From the IMG/VR virus record IMGVR_UViG_3300005518_000034, positions 1 through 28,764 of that record: a DNA stretch of 28,764 nt, one strand, 5' to 3'. Positions within the stretch are counted from its first letter, which is position 1; each line of letters begins with the position of its first letter. The notes under the pieces were generated by a model. It saw nothing but the letters and a program-made list of their open reading frames with translations. It made no database searches and was not told the DNA's origin. This DNA comes from a virus. Made by a program: the position numbers and the translations under genes. Shown here piece by piece: positions 7,482-14,392 of this stretch.

Positions 7482-7542
7482 GGGGTCAGGGGAGAGAAGC
7501 ACTATGCTCCTTCCCAACCTCCCTGCTACATCGTCAGCTTCC

Positions 7543-7728
7543 CTAGCATCCAAAGGCATCAAGCCAGGCCGCGGCGTAACCCGCAGCCCACGTGCTCAAG
7601 GGCCAGTCGCGCACGCAGTTCCTAATCGCGTGCATCCCCCACTTCCGCTCCCCCAGGTTGATCCCGTACTTGAAGGTGCGAGCAATGAACTCGTAACCGT
7701 CAAGCCACTTCCTCGCCTCTGCATCCAT
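7543..7728 (-). CDS. Hypothetical protein (61 aa)
   Basis: MDAEARKWLDGYEFIARTF..., aromatic and positively charged, ending AAAWLDAFGC; probably three helices. GAGGTGG lies six bases before the ATG at 7728. Its ATG overlaps the ATG of an oppositely directed small frame within a CCATGG palindrome. No family recognised. It stands between promoter P2 and the + strand ATPase promoter. Confidence 0.6.
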   Translation of the reverse strand: MDAEARKWLDGYEFIARTFKYGINLGERKWGMHAIRNCVRDWPLSTWAAGYAAAWLDAFGC

Positions 7729-7900
7729 GGCCGACCACCTCTCTAAGGACGCACGCCGCCGCGTCAGCGCCGCCGGGGGCCGGGGCCGGGCCCTGCGCTG
7801 CCCCGCCGCGCGGCTCTCCGCCATTGGTAAGGCTGCCGCGCTCCGCCGCTGGCACCCCGAGCTAGCAAAAGCTCTTGACAAGCAGTCTTCGACTGCCTAG
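7727..7900 (+). CDS. Possible small basic protein (57 aa)
   Basis: MADHLSKDARRRVSAAGGRG..., basic and Ala/Arg-rich, with ARLSAIGKAAALRRWHPEL resembling small phage DNA-binding-type peptides. Arg is mostly CGC/CGG, unlike the AGG of the neighbours. No clear ribosome site. Promoter P3 lies in its last codons, and its TAG stop doubles as the -10, the same arrangement as the 58-aa gene at P1. The opposite strand here is also open, so this could be a shadow. Confidence 0.4.
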   Translation: MADHLSKDARRRVSAAGGRGRALRCPAARLSAIGKAAALRRWHPELAKALDKQSSTA

Positions 7901-7903
7901 CTT
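7875..7903 (+). promoter_or_regulatory. Promoter P3 (TTGACA-17-TAGCTT)
   Basis: Plus strand: TTGACA 7875-7880, 17-base spacer, TAGCTT 7898-7903. The expected transcription start falls at about 7910, exactly the TTG start codon of the ATPase gene, so the message is probably leaderless. Confidence 0.75.
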
Positions 7904-7909
7904 CTAGCC

Positions 7910-8866
7910 TTGGAGGCGCCCCTGACGGACAGCATTGACTTTAGCAGCTTCGGCACCCTTGTTGACACTGTTCCCAGGGATGTGACCTGGGTCTGGGACC
8001 CCTACATCCCTGACGGCAGCCTCACTCTGCTCTCCGCCTTCATGAAGGTGGGCAAGAGCACCTTTGTGGCGCCGCTCGCCGTGGCCATCGCCTCCGGCTC
8101 TCCCTTCATGGGCTACCCCACCAAGGGCTGCCCCGTCGCCTATATTGCCATTGAGGAGCACGTCAGGGACGTCGTCAACCGCTTCGACTCCTTCGGGGCC
8201 GAGGCCGTCAGGGACAACATCTACTTCCACAGTGCTCCAGTCGATCCCACAGCCGCCATCTACAGCCAGATCAAGACCTTCATCCAGGCCAAGGGAGTCG
8301 GCCTCGTCATCCTCGACACCCTGGCCTCCTGGTGGAGGGTGGAGGACGAGAATGATAATGCCCAGGTCAAGAGGGCGGTCCTCCCATGGCTCGCCATGGC
8401 CCGGGAGACCGGGGCCGCAGTCCTCCTCATCCACCACACAGGGAAGATGGAGCAGGAGGGGGGCAAGGCGATCCGGGGAGCCAGCTCCCTCTTTGCCCTA
8501 GTCGATCAAGCCCTAGTCCTCAGGCTCACCCCCGCCGGCAAGCGCTCGACCAAGCGAGTCCTTGAGGTGGAAGGCCGCTACGAGCAGACCCCAGCGAGGA
8601 CTGTCATCGAGCTTGGCCCCGACGACATCTACAGGGTCGTCAGCAAGGATGGGCTTCTCAGTGAAGCCTACGTGGCCTCGATCACAGATGCCCTAAGGCA
8701 GGCCCCCGAGCCCGTCTCAGCCCAAGCCCTCGTAGCCCTCACCGGCATCACCCTGCGCCAAGTCTCCCGGCATCTGCGTGAAGTACCAGGACTTATCACG
8801 CAGGGCAAGGGCGTCAAGGCCGACCCGTTCCTCTACAGCCTGCCCAAGCAGCTCCTCCTGCCCTAG
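7910..8866 (+). CDS. RecA-fold ATPase/helicase, RepA/DnaB-like (AAA_25 type)
   Basis: Walker A FMKVGKST at about residues 44-51, Walker B VGLVILDTLAS near 130, and LLIHHTGK (sensor-like His pair) near 173: the layout of hexameric RepA-type replicative ATPases. IAIEEH follows Walker A as in this family. The C-terminal 70 residues contain a winged-helix-like part (ALTGITLRQVSRHLREV). At 318 residues it is the usual length. It likely loads or unwinds DNA during phage replication. It is the only well-supported + strand gene left of 21900, transcribed from P3 and opposed to the minus operons. TTG start at 7910; no ATG precedes Walker A. Its stop shares CTAG with the facing gene. Confidence 0.88.
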   Translation: MEAPLTDSIDFSSFGTLVDTVPRDVTWVWDPYIPDGSLTLLSAFMKVGKSTFVAPLAVAIASGSPFMGYPTKGCPVAYIAIEEHVRDVVNRFDSFGAEAVRDNIYFHSAPVDPTAAIYSQIKTFIQAKGVGLVILDTLASWWRVEDENDNAQVKRAVLPWLAMARETGAAVLLIHHTGKMEQEGGKAIRGASSLFALVDQALVLRLTPAGKRSTKRVLEVEGRYEQTPARTVIELGPDDIYRVVSKDGLLSEAYVASITDALRQAPEPVSAQALVALTGITLRQVSRHLREVPGLITQGKGVKADPFLYSLPKQLLLP

Positions 8867-9480
8867 CAGGAGCACGAGAAGAAGTTCGTTGCCCGCTGGT
8901 GTGGGATCCTCTTCCCAGTCACCACCTCGTAGGCTGCCCAGAAGCGGGCCGCGGGGAAGTCGGCTCGCCAGGACTCAGACCCCATCTGCACGTGGTAGTC
9001 CTCGTAGGCCAGCCACTCCTCGGCTGCCGCCATCAGCCTCTCATAGGTCATGGGGCGCCAGGGACCGTAGTACTGCTCCTCGTCCCCCGAGGACGCCCCG
9101 TCCCCACCCATCTCTCTGGCGATCTGCTCGATGACGGCCTTGGCAGCAGCTACAGTGTCCCCCACGGAGCCCTCTTCCAGCCCCCCAGGCCCCTCCTTGA
9201 AGCTCGGGTGCGTCCAGTGGTGCCTCAGGCTGGTGATGCTCCCAGGGAGCAAGTAGAGCCAGAAGCGGTCGCCCGCCCGCACGAAGTCGTCCAAGAATGG
9301 GTCGACGATGCCTACCCGGGGTGCCGCACCAGAGGCCCTGCCGTCCTCCAGGACCCCCACGAAGTCCCCTGGAGCCAGCTCCGTGGCCGCAACCACAGGC
9401 ACCACAGCGATATGTACGGCATCCCGCTGGGCACCCTCCGGTGCCAGCTTCCCTAGCATCTTCAAGGTCTCATCAGCCAT
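8863..9480 (-). CDS. Conserved hypothetical phage protein (205 aa)
   Basis: Residues 1-85 (MLGKLAPEGAQRDAVHIAVVPVVA, then VGIVDPFLDDFV, RFWLYLLPGSITSLRHHWTHP) follow a pattern I recall from many environmental phages with no known function. A second half (YERLMAAAEEWLAYEDYHVQMG...FWAAYEVVTGKRIP) looks like a short helical domain. It ends CSC. GGAGG precedes the ATG by six bases. The tail meets the ATPase gene tail, the two stops sharing one CTAG. Confidence 0.82.
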   Translation of the reverse strand: MADETLKMLGKLAPEGAQRDAVHIAVVPVVAATELAPGDFVGVLEDGRASGAAPRVGIVDPFLDDFVRAGDRFWLYLLPGSITSLRHHWTHPSFKEGPGGLEEGSVGDTVAAAKAVIEQIAREMGGDGASSGDEEQYYGPWRPMTYERLMAAAEEWLAYEDYHVQMGSESWRADFPAARFWAAYEVVTGKRIPHQRATNFFSCSC

Positions 9481-9497
9481 CCGCCCCCTCCAATTCG

Positions 9498-9535
9498 ATG
9501 CTGGACATCTTATATATACCCCCTATGACCAGAAT
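9498..9535. repeat. 38-bp imperfect palindrome, copy A
   Basis: Arms ATGCTGGACAT (9498-9508) and ATGACCAGAAT (9525-9535), 9 of 11 paired, around a 16-base AT-rich core (CTTATATATACCCCCT). A second copy in reverse orientation lies at 9658-9695. Probably an operator or recombination site; no transcript is implied. Confidence 0.7.
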
Positions 9536-9569
9536 CCTTGGGGACAGCTTCACTGTCTGTCCCCCAAGG
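9536..9569. other. Strong hairpin between the two palindromes
   Basis: CCTTGGGGACAG (9536-9547) pairs with CTGTCCCCCAAGG (9557-9569) with one bulged base and a 9-base loop. No T-run follows on either strand, so it is not a classic intrinsic terminator. It could attenuate or process the minus transcript between the genes at 9640 and 9480. Confidence 0.6.
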
Positions 9570-9639
9570 GAGGAGAGACGGAAGGGTGACCTCCGAGGTC
9601 GAGGGGGGTCGAGCTAGTACCAGTTGGGAGGTGCAGCCG

Positions 9640-9870
9640 CTAGCTGCCCTCCCAGGAATTCTGGACATGGTGTGTATATCTAAGATGTCCAGAATAGCAT
9701 TTGGGGCTCTCAAGGGCCGGTAGTACCACCCAACTGCCCCATTTGGGGCAGCAGAGGAAGTGTGCTGCCAGCCAAGCCCGAACGTCCTTATACTGCTCCC
9801 CCAGCCTCTCCTGCGGCCACCCCTGCTCGCAATAGCCGCACCAGGCAACTACATCCTCTGGTCTCTCCAC
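9640..9870 (-). CDS. Small zinc-finger-like protein (76 aa)
   Basis: Start GTG at 9870, seven bases after GGAGG. VAWCGYCEQGW then AAHFLCCPKWG gives a C-x2-C...H-x3-C-type putative zinc site. The last 20 residues (KCYSGHLRYTHHVQNSWEGS) are encoded by palindrome copy B, so the natural end may have been altered by the repeat. It overlaps the 80-aa gene upstream by 22 bases. Function unknown. Confidence 0.68.
   Translation of the reverse strand: MERPEDVVAWCGYCEQGWPQERLGEQYKDVRAWLAAHFLCCPKWGSWVVLPALESPKCYSGHLRYTHHVQNSWEGS
9658..9695. repeat. 38-bp perfect-armed palindrome, copy B
   Basis: Arms ATTCTGGACAT (9658-9668) and ATGTCCAGAAT (9685-9695), 11 of 11 paired, around a 16-base core that on the minus strand reads CTTAGATATACACACC. 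It is copy A turned around, 160 bp away centre to centre. It lies inside the 3' end of the 76-aa gene. Confidence 0.75.
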
Positions 9871-10091
9871 GGCAGCACCTCCAAGCTCGCCCAGGCCCTG
9901 AGCTGGCAAGCGACCTGCTCAGCGTCCCAGCGAGGGTCGATTAGGACCGTGTAAGCCCCCCAAGCCTTCTTGCTGAAGACCTGCGCCACCCCAGGCAGGG
10001 ACTCAAGTTCCTTGAGCATCTCCGGCTCACACCAGATCCTGAGGCTCTTAGGGTAGATCCCCTTTTCGACCACTATCGGTAGGTGTTCCAT
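9849..10091 (-). CDS. Hypothetical protein (80 aa)
   Basis: MEHLPIVVEKGIYPKSLRIW..., with a beta-alpha-beta-like pattern (SLRIWCEPEMLKELESLPGV, then YTVLIDPRW). The predicted order suggests a small ferredoxin-like fold, which is speculative. ATG at 10091, or TTG three bases earlier; ribosome site weak. It overlaps both neighbours, consistent with operon reading. Ends at TAG 9851-9849. Confidence 0.62.
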   Translation of the reverse strand: MEHLPIVVEKGIYPKSLRIWCEPEMLKELESLPGVAQVFSKKAWGAYTVLIDPRWDAEQVACQLRAWASLEVLPWRDQRM

Positions 10092-10506
10092 CAAGAGTGA
10101 AGTTATGCCAGGAGGCGCCTAGACGCAACCCTGTCACCACGATGCGGCCACCCCAGAGGAGCCAGCGAGGGGCGTGGAGGCGCTGAAGGGCGAGGTCTAA
10201 GGCTACTGAGGCGACCCAGAGGCCAGGACCCAGGCTCCCTGACTCACGAGTCCCGGGCAGCCTTAGGGCCCTGTAGCTGCTAGCCAGGTCTAGCCCGTAG
10301 AGCCCTGTGTGGAGGGCTAGGGGCACTTTCCAGCTCACGGCCCCCCTCCTGAAGCCCTCTGGGAAGGCCTGTGGGGCCCCAGGAGCTACGATCCGCCTCG
10401 ACGTGGTCTCCAGCCTTGTCCTGAGCCTCTCCGAGGCTCCTAGGGGCTCCTGGAGCCCTTGGGCCCCAAGGGTCAGCACCCCAGCCAACGCTGCCTCAGC
10501 AATCAT
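10048..10506 (-). CDS. Probable membrane protein (152 aa)
   Basis: Hydrophobic segments at about 1-17 (IAEAALAGVLTLGAQGL), 60-75 (VPLALHTGLYGLDLAS), 95-108 (GLWVASVALDLAL) and 117-130 (WLLWGGRIVVTGLRLG). GLDLASSYRALRLPGTRES resembles a signature of small phage and bacterial integral membrane proteins of unknown role. The start ATG overlaps the upstream stop (ATGA). Ends TAA. A four-helix membrane protein is likely; function unknown. Confidence 0.7.
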   Translation of the reverse strand: MIAEAALAGVLTLGAQGLQEPLGASERLRTRLETTSRRIVAPGAPQAFPEGFRRGAVSWKVPLALHTGLYGLDLASSYRALRLPGTRESGSLGPGLWVASVALDLALQRLHAPRWLLWGGRIVVTGLRLGASWHNFTLDGTPTDSGRKGDLP

Positions 10507-10949
10507 GGCTTCCTCTTCCTCTTGCCCTTCTCCTTGGCCAGCTCATAGGCATCCTTCAGCCTGGCCTCGGCGACATCGAAGTTGTCCCTCTGGACAGCCC
10601 CGTTGAACTCGTCGGGCATGCCACCCCCAACTCTTGCGATCTGCACCCAGAAAGCGGTCCCCTTACTCCGCAGCCACTCCCCAGCCCTCCCACTCCCGTG
10701 CGCACCGCCCCCCGGCCCCAGCTCCTCTAGGCCAAACGCCTCCCCAATGGCGCACCGGTTCCAGTAGTAGGCACGCACCCGGTCCTCCGGGGAGAAGCTG
10801 CCACGGGCCCGAGCCTGCTGAATCCTGCCCCACCACTCCCCTTGCTTGTACTCCTCTTCCCCCACCGGCTCCCGCTCGGGGGCCACTGCGAGATCAAAGA
10901 AGTCCTTCCCCTGGCCCTTGGTCTCCTTCTCCAGCACCTTCGCTGCCAT
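10503..10949 (-). CDS. Hypothetical protein (148 aa)
   Basis: MAAKVLEKETKGQGKDFFDL..., charged at both ends: Glu-rich N-terminus and KEKGKRKRKP tail. The centre (RVRAYYWNRCAIGEAFGLEEL and GTAFWVQIARVGGGMPDEF) looks globular. Preceded by AGGAG. The stop TGA overlaps the next ATG. No family recognised. The 69 bases upstream hold a GGGGGG/CCCCCC hairpin without a T-run. Confidence 0.75.
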   Translation of the reverse strand: MAAKVLEKETKGQGKDFFDLAVAPEREPVGEEEYKQGEWWGRIQQARARGSFSPEDRVRAYYWNRCAIGEAFGLEELGPGGGAHGSGRAGEWLRSKGTAFWVQIARVGGGMPDEFNGAVQRDNFDVAEARLKDAYELAKEKGKRKRKP

Positions 10950-11018
10950 CGCAGACCTCTCCTGTAACGCTGGGGGGCCTCTCCAAGCACCCCCCTAGCA
11001 CACTTCCCTTGTCCACTG

Positions 11019-11288
11019 CTAGCCCTTCTTCCTCCCTGCCTCCTCGGCTGCCACCAAGGCCTCAACTGATTGCCTCGCGAGCCCGAAGTAGCTGCCCAGC
11101 CTCACCACAGCCTCCCCAGGCCTCCTCAACTCCCAATGCTCCCCCTTGGTGTGCTCGTCGAGGCACCAGACGGTGGCCTGGGGCCAAACCCTCTGCGCCA
11201 TCTTGCTCAAGAAGCCGTCCGTCCTGGCTAGGGGAGGGCTAGGATCCCCCCTACCCCCCTCGGCCTCCCTACTGCTGCCTGTCGCCAT
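11019..11288 (-). CDS. Hypothetical protein (89 aa)
   Basis: Start MATGSSREAEGG, fixed by GGGAGG five bases upstream. Core: WPQATVWCLDEHTKGEHWELRRPG in parts, then a helix ARQSVEALVAAEEAGRKKG. It overlaps the upstream zinc-finger gene by 20 bases. No family recognised. Confidence 0.7.
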   Translation of the reverse strand: MATGSSREAEGGRGDPSPPLARTDGFLSKMAQRVWPQATVWCLDEHTKGEHWELRRPGEAVVRLGSYFGLARQSVEALVAAEEAGRKKG

Positions 11289-11655
11289 TCCGGCCTCCCT
11301 TGGACTTGCTGAGTGCATCCCCGGGCAGCAGCACGACCCCCTGGGGCTTCTGCTTGCTCGCCATGGCAAGCCTGGTCGCCGTGCGCCGTTGAGGACTCCT
11401 GTGCTCAGGGCACCATTTGGTCCCTGCCCGCCTCGCCGTGAACTTGGCCCCGCAAGGGGGGAAGAGGCATGTGTAGGTGTACTTCACGTAAGTCGGTCTC
11501 GTCCTCCTCCCCCCTCTCCCCTTCGTCCCTTCCTGCGCTCCCTCCACGCCTTCCTGCAAGCCCTTGAGCATCTTGATGGCACTGATGTACCCCTGGTGTG
11601 CATTCAAGGCCTCTTCGGCCCGCTTGGTCAGAAGTTGGACGATGCGCTTGTACAT
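11269..11655 (-). CDS. Zinc-finger protein (128 aa)
   Basis: An N-terminal helix (YKRIVQLLTKRAEEALNAH) leads into a classical-looking finger: CLFPPCGAKFTARRAGTKWC then PEH, i.e. C-x4-C-x13-C-x2-H. The rest is basic and Gly/Ser-rich. AAGGAG 11 bases before the ATG lies in the loop of a GGCGC/GCGCC hairpin. Likely nucleic-acid binding; target unknown. Confidence 0.75.
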   Translation of the reverse strand: MYKRIVQLLTKRAEEALNAHQGYISAIKMLKGLQEGVEGAQEGTKGRGGRRTRPTYVKYTYTCLFPPCGAKFTARRAGTKWCPEHRSPQRRTATRLAMASKQKPQGVVLLPGDALSKSKGGRNGDRQQ

Positions 11656-11735
11656 GTGTCTTGGCGCTCCTTTGCGCCGAGGGGCAGGGGAAGCTAGCCC
11701 CTGCCCCTGTAGTGGGGCCTAGGCTAGTCCTAGGC
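11656..11735 (-). promoter_or_regulatory. Tandem hairpins in intergenic leader
   Basis: Three consecutive inverted repeats: CCTAGG-type (7 bp, loop CTAGT, within 11717-11735, overlapping the upstream stop), an 11-bp perfect stem AGGGGCAGGGG (11680-11690 with 11698-11708, 7-base loop), and GGCGC/GCGCC whose loop AAAGGA holds the ribosome site of the next gene. No T-run follows, so RNA processing, stability or translational control is likelier than termination. Confidence 0.65.
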
Positions 11736-12191
11736 TTGCTGCTTCGGCGGCAGGACCCAGCGGCCCTTCTGGATCTCGGAGCCGCAGCCGTTCCCTGAGC
11801 CGTCGTCGGTGCACTCCATGCCCTCCATGTCCGGCGTGATGGGCCTCTTGAGCTTCATCACGGAGTGCCTGGGGCAATAGCAGGCACTGGGGGACGACTC
11901 CGTGTGATCGACCCAGTAGGAGAGAAGGGCGGGGTCGGGAGGGGCAGCAGTGGTCCCAGTCTCGTCCTCCTCTTGCTCCCGGAACTCGGCCAAGCGTCCC
12001 TCCTTGACGGCCTTAGCCAGCCCCTCCAGCCTCTCCTGGATCTCCTGGAGCCCCTGCCCACCCTTGTCGACGATCTTGCCCAAGACCGTCAAGGTCATCA
12101 TGACCTTGGCCTGCTCGGCCTTGAGCAGCTTGATCGTCTCGGCTAGCGTGTCGAACTCCTCGTGCAGCGCCTTGCTAAGCGCTTCGTCCAT
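11730..12191 (-). CDS. Coiled-coil protein with C-terminal putative zinc site (153 aa)
   Basis: Start MDEALSKALHEEFDTLAETI after AGGAGG. Residues 8-85 are a long heptad-patterned helix with few helix breakers. The C-terminal third has CYCPRH and MECTDDGSGNGCGSEI, four Cys plus His able to hold zinc. It overlaps the AAA+ ATPase end by 17 bases, so the two are co-translated, and it may be an adaptor or substrate receptor for that ATPase (inference). Confidence 0.78.
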   Translation of the reverse strand: MDEALSKALHEEFDTLAETIKLLKAEQAKVMMTLTVLGKIVDKGGQGLQEIQERLEGLAKAVKEGRLAEFREQEEDETGTTAAPPDPALLSYWVDHTESSPSACYCPRHSVMKLKRPITPDMEGMECTDDGSGNGCGSEIQKGRWVLPPKQQA

Positions 12192-13758
12192 GCCCACGCC
12201 CCTCCTCGGCGTGCCCGTTGCCCGTGGTCCTCGCTTCGGCCAGCCCTGCGAGCGCCTCGGCCACCACCCCATGTCCCTCGCGGTGCAACTGCGCCGCCGC
12301 GATGATGGGATGGACTTCCTTGGGGGTCTCGCGGTTCAGCAGCGCCAGCTGGTTCTTGATGCTGTTGCTGGCCACGTAGACATCCTCGGCGTGCAGCACG
12401 AGATGCTTGGTGTCGCCTGCGGAGCGGCGCAGCGCACTCAGCTTGCTGCGCTCCACCACCTCCCTGATGACCGCCGGGATCTGCCCTTCGAGGCTGATGC
12501 CCACGGGGCCCAGGTCCTCGCCCGCGGCCAGCAGCCCCTGCGAGTACAGCCTCACCAGCTCCGCCGCCGCCTTCGCGTCGGGCGGGTCGAAGTGGATGCA
12601 GACATCGATGCGCCCAGGCCTCAGCATCGCCTGCTGGATCTCGTCCACGTTGTTGCTGGTGAAGACCAGCATCAGGTCCTGGTGCTTCGTCTCGATGCCG
12701 TCGAGGATGTTCAGCATGCGGTCGATGGAGAGGGTGCGCTCACCCGCGGTGATCCGGTCGATGTCCTCGCAGACGACCATCGCCGGGGAGTACTGGAGCG
12801 CGAACTTCACGACCTTCTCGAAGTCGTTGGAGTTCTCGCAATAGACCACCGTGATCCCCTTCTTGGTCGCCTTCTTGGCCCCGACCATCATGGTCATGGT
12901 CTTGCCGGTGCCCGGCTTCCCCTCGAAGAGGAGACCACGCTTGCCAGGGAGACCCAGGCTGAGTGCCTCCTTGCGGTAGTCGATGTAGGTGAAAAAGTAG
13001 TCCTCGATCTCTCGGTCGAGCTGCTCCGAGAACCGCAGCTCCTCGGCATGCACCTTGGAGAGGTCCAGGAACTTCGGGGTGATGTTGTTGATCTTCAGCG
13101 CCTGCCCCTCCTCGTTGGTGAACCGGATCTTGATGGCCTGACCCCTGTAGATCGAGTGCTCCCTCAAGTACTCCCTGGTCTTCTCGGCGAGCGCCTTGAT
13201 GTTGGGCTCGTACATGCGCCGGACGGTGGCCCCGATCTGGAACTTCAAGGCCTTCCCGGCTTCCCCAGCCACCTCGGTCATGATGTACCCCTTGACCCCG
13301 GGGATCTGGAGCTTGCCCCAGGGCACATTCACGAACTCCCCGGGCGCGCACTCGACGCTGATGAGGCTCGGAGGCTCATCGCCGAAGAAGGTCTGAATCG
13401 GGACCTGCTTCGCGTACCCGTACTCCTCCTCCATGACCTTGTACAGGGCGTAGGCCCCATCCCAGGGGAACGCCTCGACGGTCTCCGTGATGTTGACCTG
13501 CTGCTCCTCGTACTCCAAGAGCCCCTTCAGGTTGTCGATGACGTCCTTGAGGGGCATGACGTCGGGGGCCGGGAGGATGACCTTGATGCCCTCCCTGATG
13601 ACCTCCGGCTTGAACACCTTGAGCGACTCGGTGGGCTTGGTTGCCATTGCCTTCTTCTCTCCCTGAGGCCTTAAGGCCCCTTGCTTGTTGCTTTCCTGCT
13701 TCGAGGGCCCCACAATCGTGGCCCTCAGAACGTCGATGAAGCTACCCTTTCCTGCCAT
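12175..13758 (-). CDS. AAA+ ATPase, classic (Cdc48/proteasomal-ATPase-like) clade
   Basis: Walker A FEGKPGTGKT near residue 287, Walker B MVVCEDID near 330, sensor 1 FTSNN near 366, and the second region of homology with arginine finger MLRPGRID near 378. The 250-residue N-terminal part (EGEFVNVPWGKLQIPG-like beta segments) precedes the ATPase and may bind substrate. A 527-residue single-ring AAA+ motor fits protein unfolding or complex remodelling. ATG at 13758 has AGGAG nine bases upstream; an internal ATG at 13647 (MATKPTESLKVF) with GAAGG is an alternative. The next gene encodes a coiled-coil putative zinc protein, a plausible partner. Confidence 0.9.
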   Translation of the reverse strand: MAGKGSFIDVLRATIVGPSKQESNKQGALRPQGEKKAMATKPTESLKVFKPEVIREGIKVILPAPDVMPLKDVIDNLKGLLEYEEQQVNITETVEAFPWDGAYALYKVMEEEYGYAKQVPIQTFFGDEPPSLISVECAPGEFVNVPWGKLQIPGVKGYIMTEVAGEAGKALKFQIGATVRRMYEPNIKALAEKTREYLREHSIYRGQAIKIRFTNEEGQALKINNITPKFLDLSKVHAEELRFSEQLDREIEDYFFTYIDYRKEALSLGLPGKRGLLFEGKPGTGKTMTMMVGAKKATKKGITVVYCENSNDFEKVVKFALQYSPAMVVCEDIDRITAGERTLSIDRMLNILDGIETKHQDLMLVFTSNNVDEIQQAMLRPGRIDVCIHFDPPDAKAAAELVRLYSQGLLAAGEDLGPVGISLEGQIPAVIREVVERSKLSALRRSAGDTKHLVLHAEDVYVASNSIKNQLALLNRETPKEVHPIIAAAQLHREGHGVVAEALAGLAEARTTGNGHAEEGRGHGRSA

Positions 13759-13809
13759 TACTGCTTGCTCCTAGGGCCCTCTTGGCCCGCACCTCCAGAC
13801 CTGACGTTC

Positions 13810-14115
13810 CTACCTTCCCGCCCAGTTTCTTCTGCAATGCGGGTCCACGCAGCCACCACGTGCAGGACCCTCGCCTGCGCACTCACGGCAGAGCCCGTAG
13901 TGCAGGAGATAGAGATCGTCGCAGCTGAAGTCGAAGTTGGAGTGGGTGATAGGGGCCCCTGCTGCCCAGCGGTCCAGCTCGCGCTCCGTGAAGTAGAGGT
14001 CATCCTGGTCCTCATCTGGAGTCTCTCTGCAACCGCAAGCAAGGCAGTCGAAGCTCATGTAGGTGTCATACTCCTGGCCCACAGGAACCAGCTCCACCCT
14101 AAACCGCTTGCTCAT
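13810..14115 (-). CDS. Cys-rich putative zinc protein (101 aa)
   Basis: MSKRFRVELVPVGQEYDTYM leads into FDCLACGCRETPDEDQDD and, after an acidic middle, GLCRECAGEG...GGCVDPHCRRN: two CxxC-type pairs plus further Cys/His. GGAG lies seven bases before the ATG at 14115, which overlaps the stop of the gene upstream. Likely one zinc-ribbon domain; function unknown. Confidence 0.75.
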   Translation of the reverse strand: MSKRFRVELVPVGQEYDTYMSFDCLACGCRETPDEDQDDLYFTERELDRWAAGAPITHSNFDFSCDDLYLLHYGLCRECAGEGPARGGCVDPHCRRNWAGR

Positions 14116-14386
14116 CCCCTCGCTCCAGCTCAAGCTGCAACCGCGCCCGCAAGAGCTTCTCCAGGTGCACTCTGGCCTCCGGCGGATGGGCAGCAGCACA
14201 CGCCTCAGCGAGCCCCTTCGCCCTCGCCTCCCCAACCCACTTCCGCATCTGCATGTAGACCCTGAAGGCCCTCCTCCCCATGTTGATGTGATGCCTGAAG
14301 GACCAGTAGTGGGCGATCTTGGCGCCCCTACGCCCAGCACTCCCAGGCTGGCTCCGCTTCTTCTCCTGCGCCTTGGTCTGTCCCAT
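14099..14386 (-). CDS. Basic helical protein (95 aa)
   Basis: MGQTKAQEKKRSQPGSAGRR..., Arg/Lys/Ala-rich, with a long C-terminal helix (EARVHLEKLLRARLQLELERG). Predicted pI high, so nucleic-acid contact is possible. It follows the 109-aa gene by six bases and overlaps the next gene by 17. No family recognised. Confidence 0.7.
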   Translation of the reverse strand: MGQTKAQEKKRSQPGSAGRRGAKIAHYWSFRHHINMGRRAFRVYMQMRKWVGEARAKGLAEACAAAHPPEARVHLEKLLRARLQLELERGDEQAV

Positions 14387-14392
14387 GGCTGC

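Noticed and set aside
11950-13674. 574-aa open frame on the + strand
   Set aside because: It is antisense to the AAA+ gene whose motifs are complete; composition is Leu/Asp/Val-rich shadow translation.
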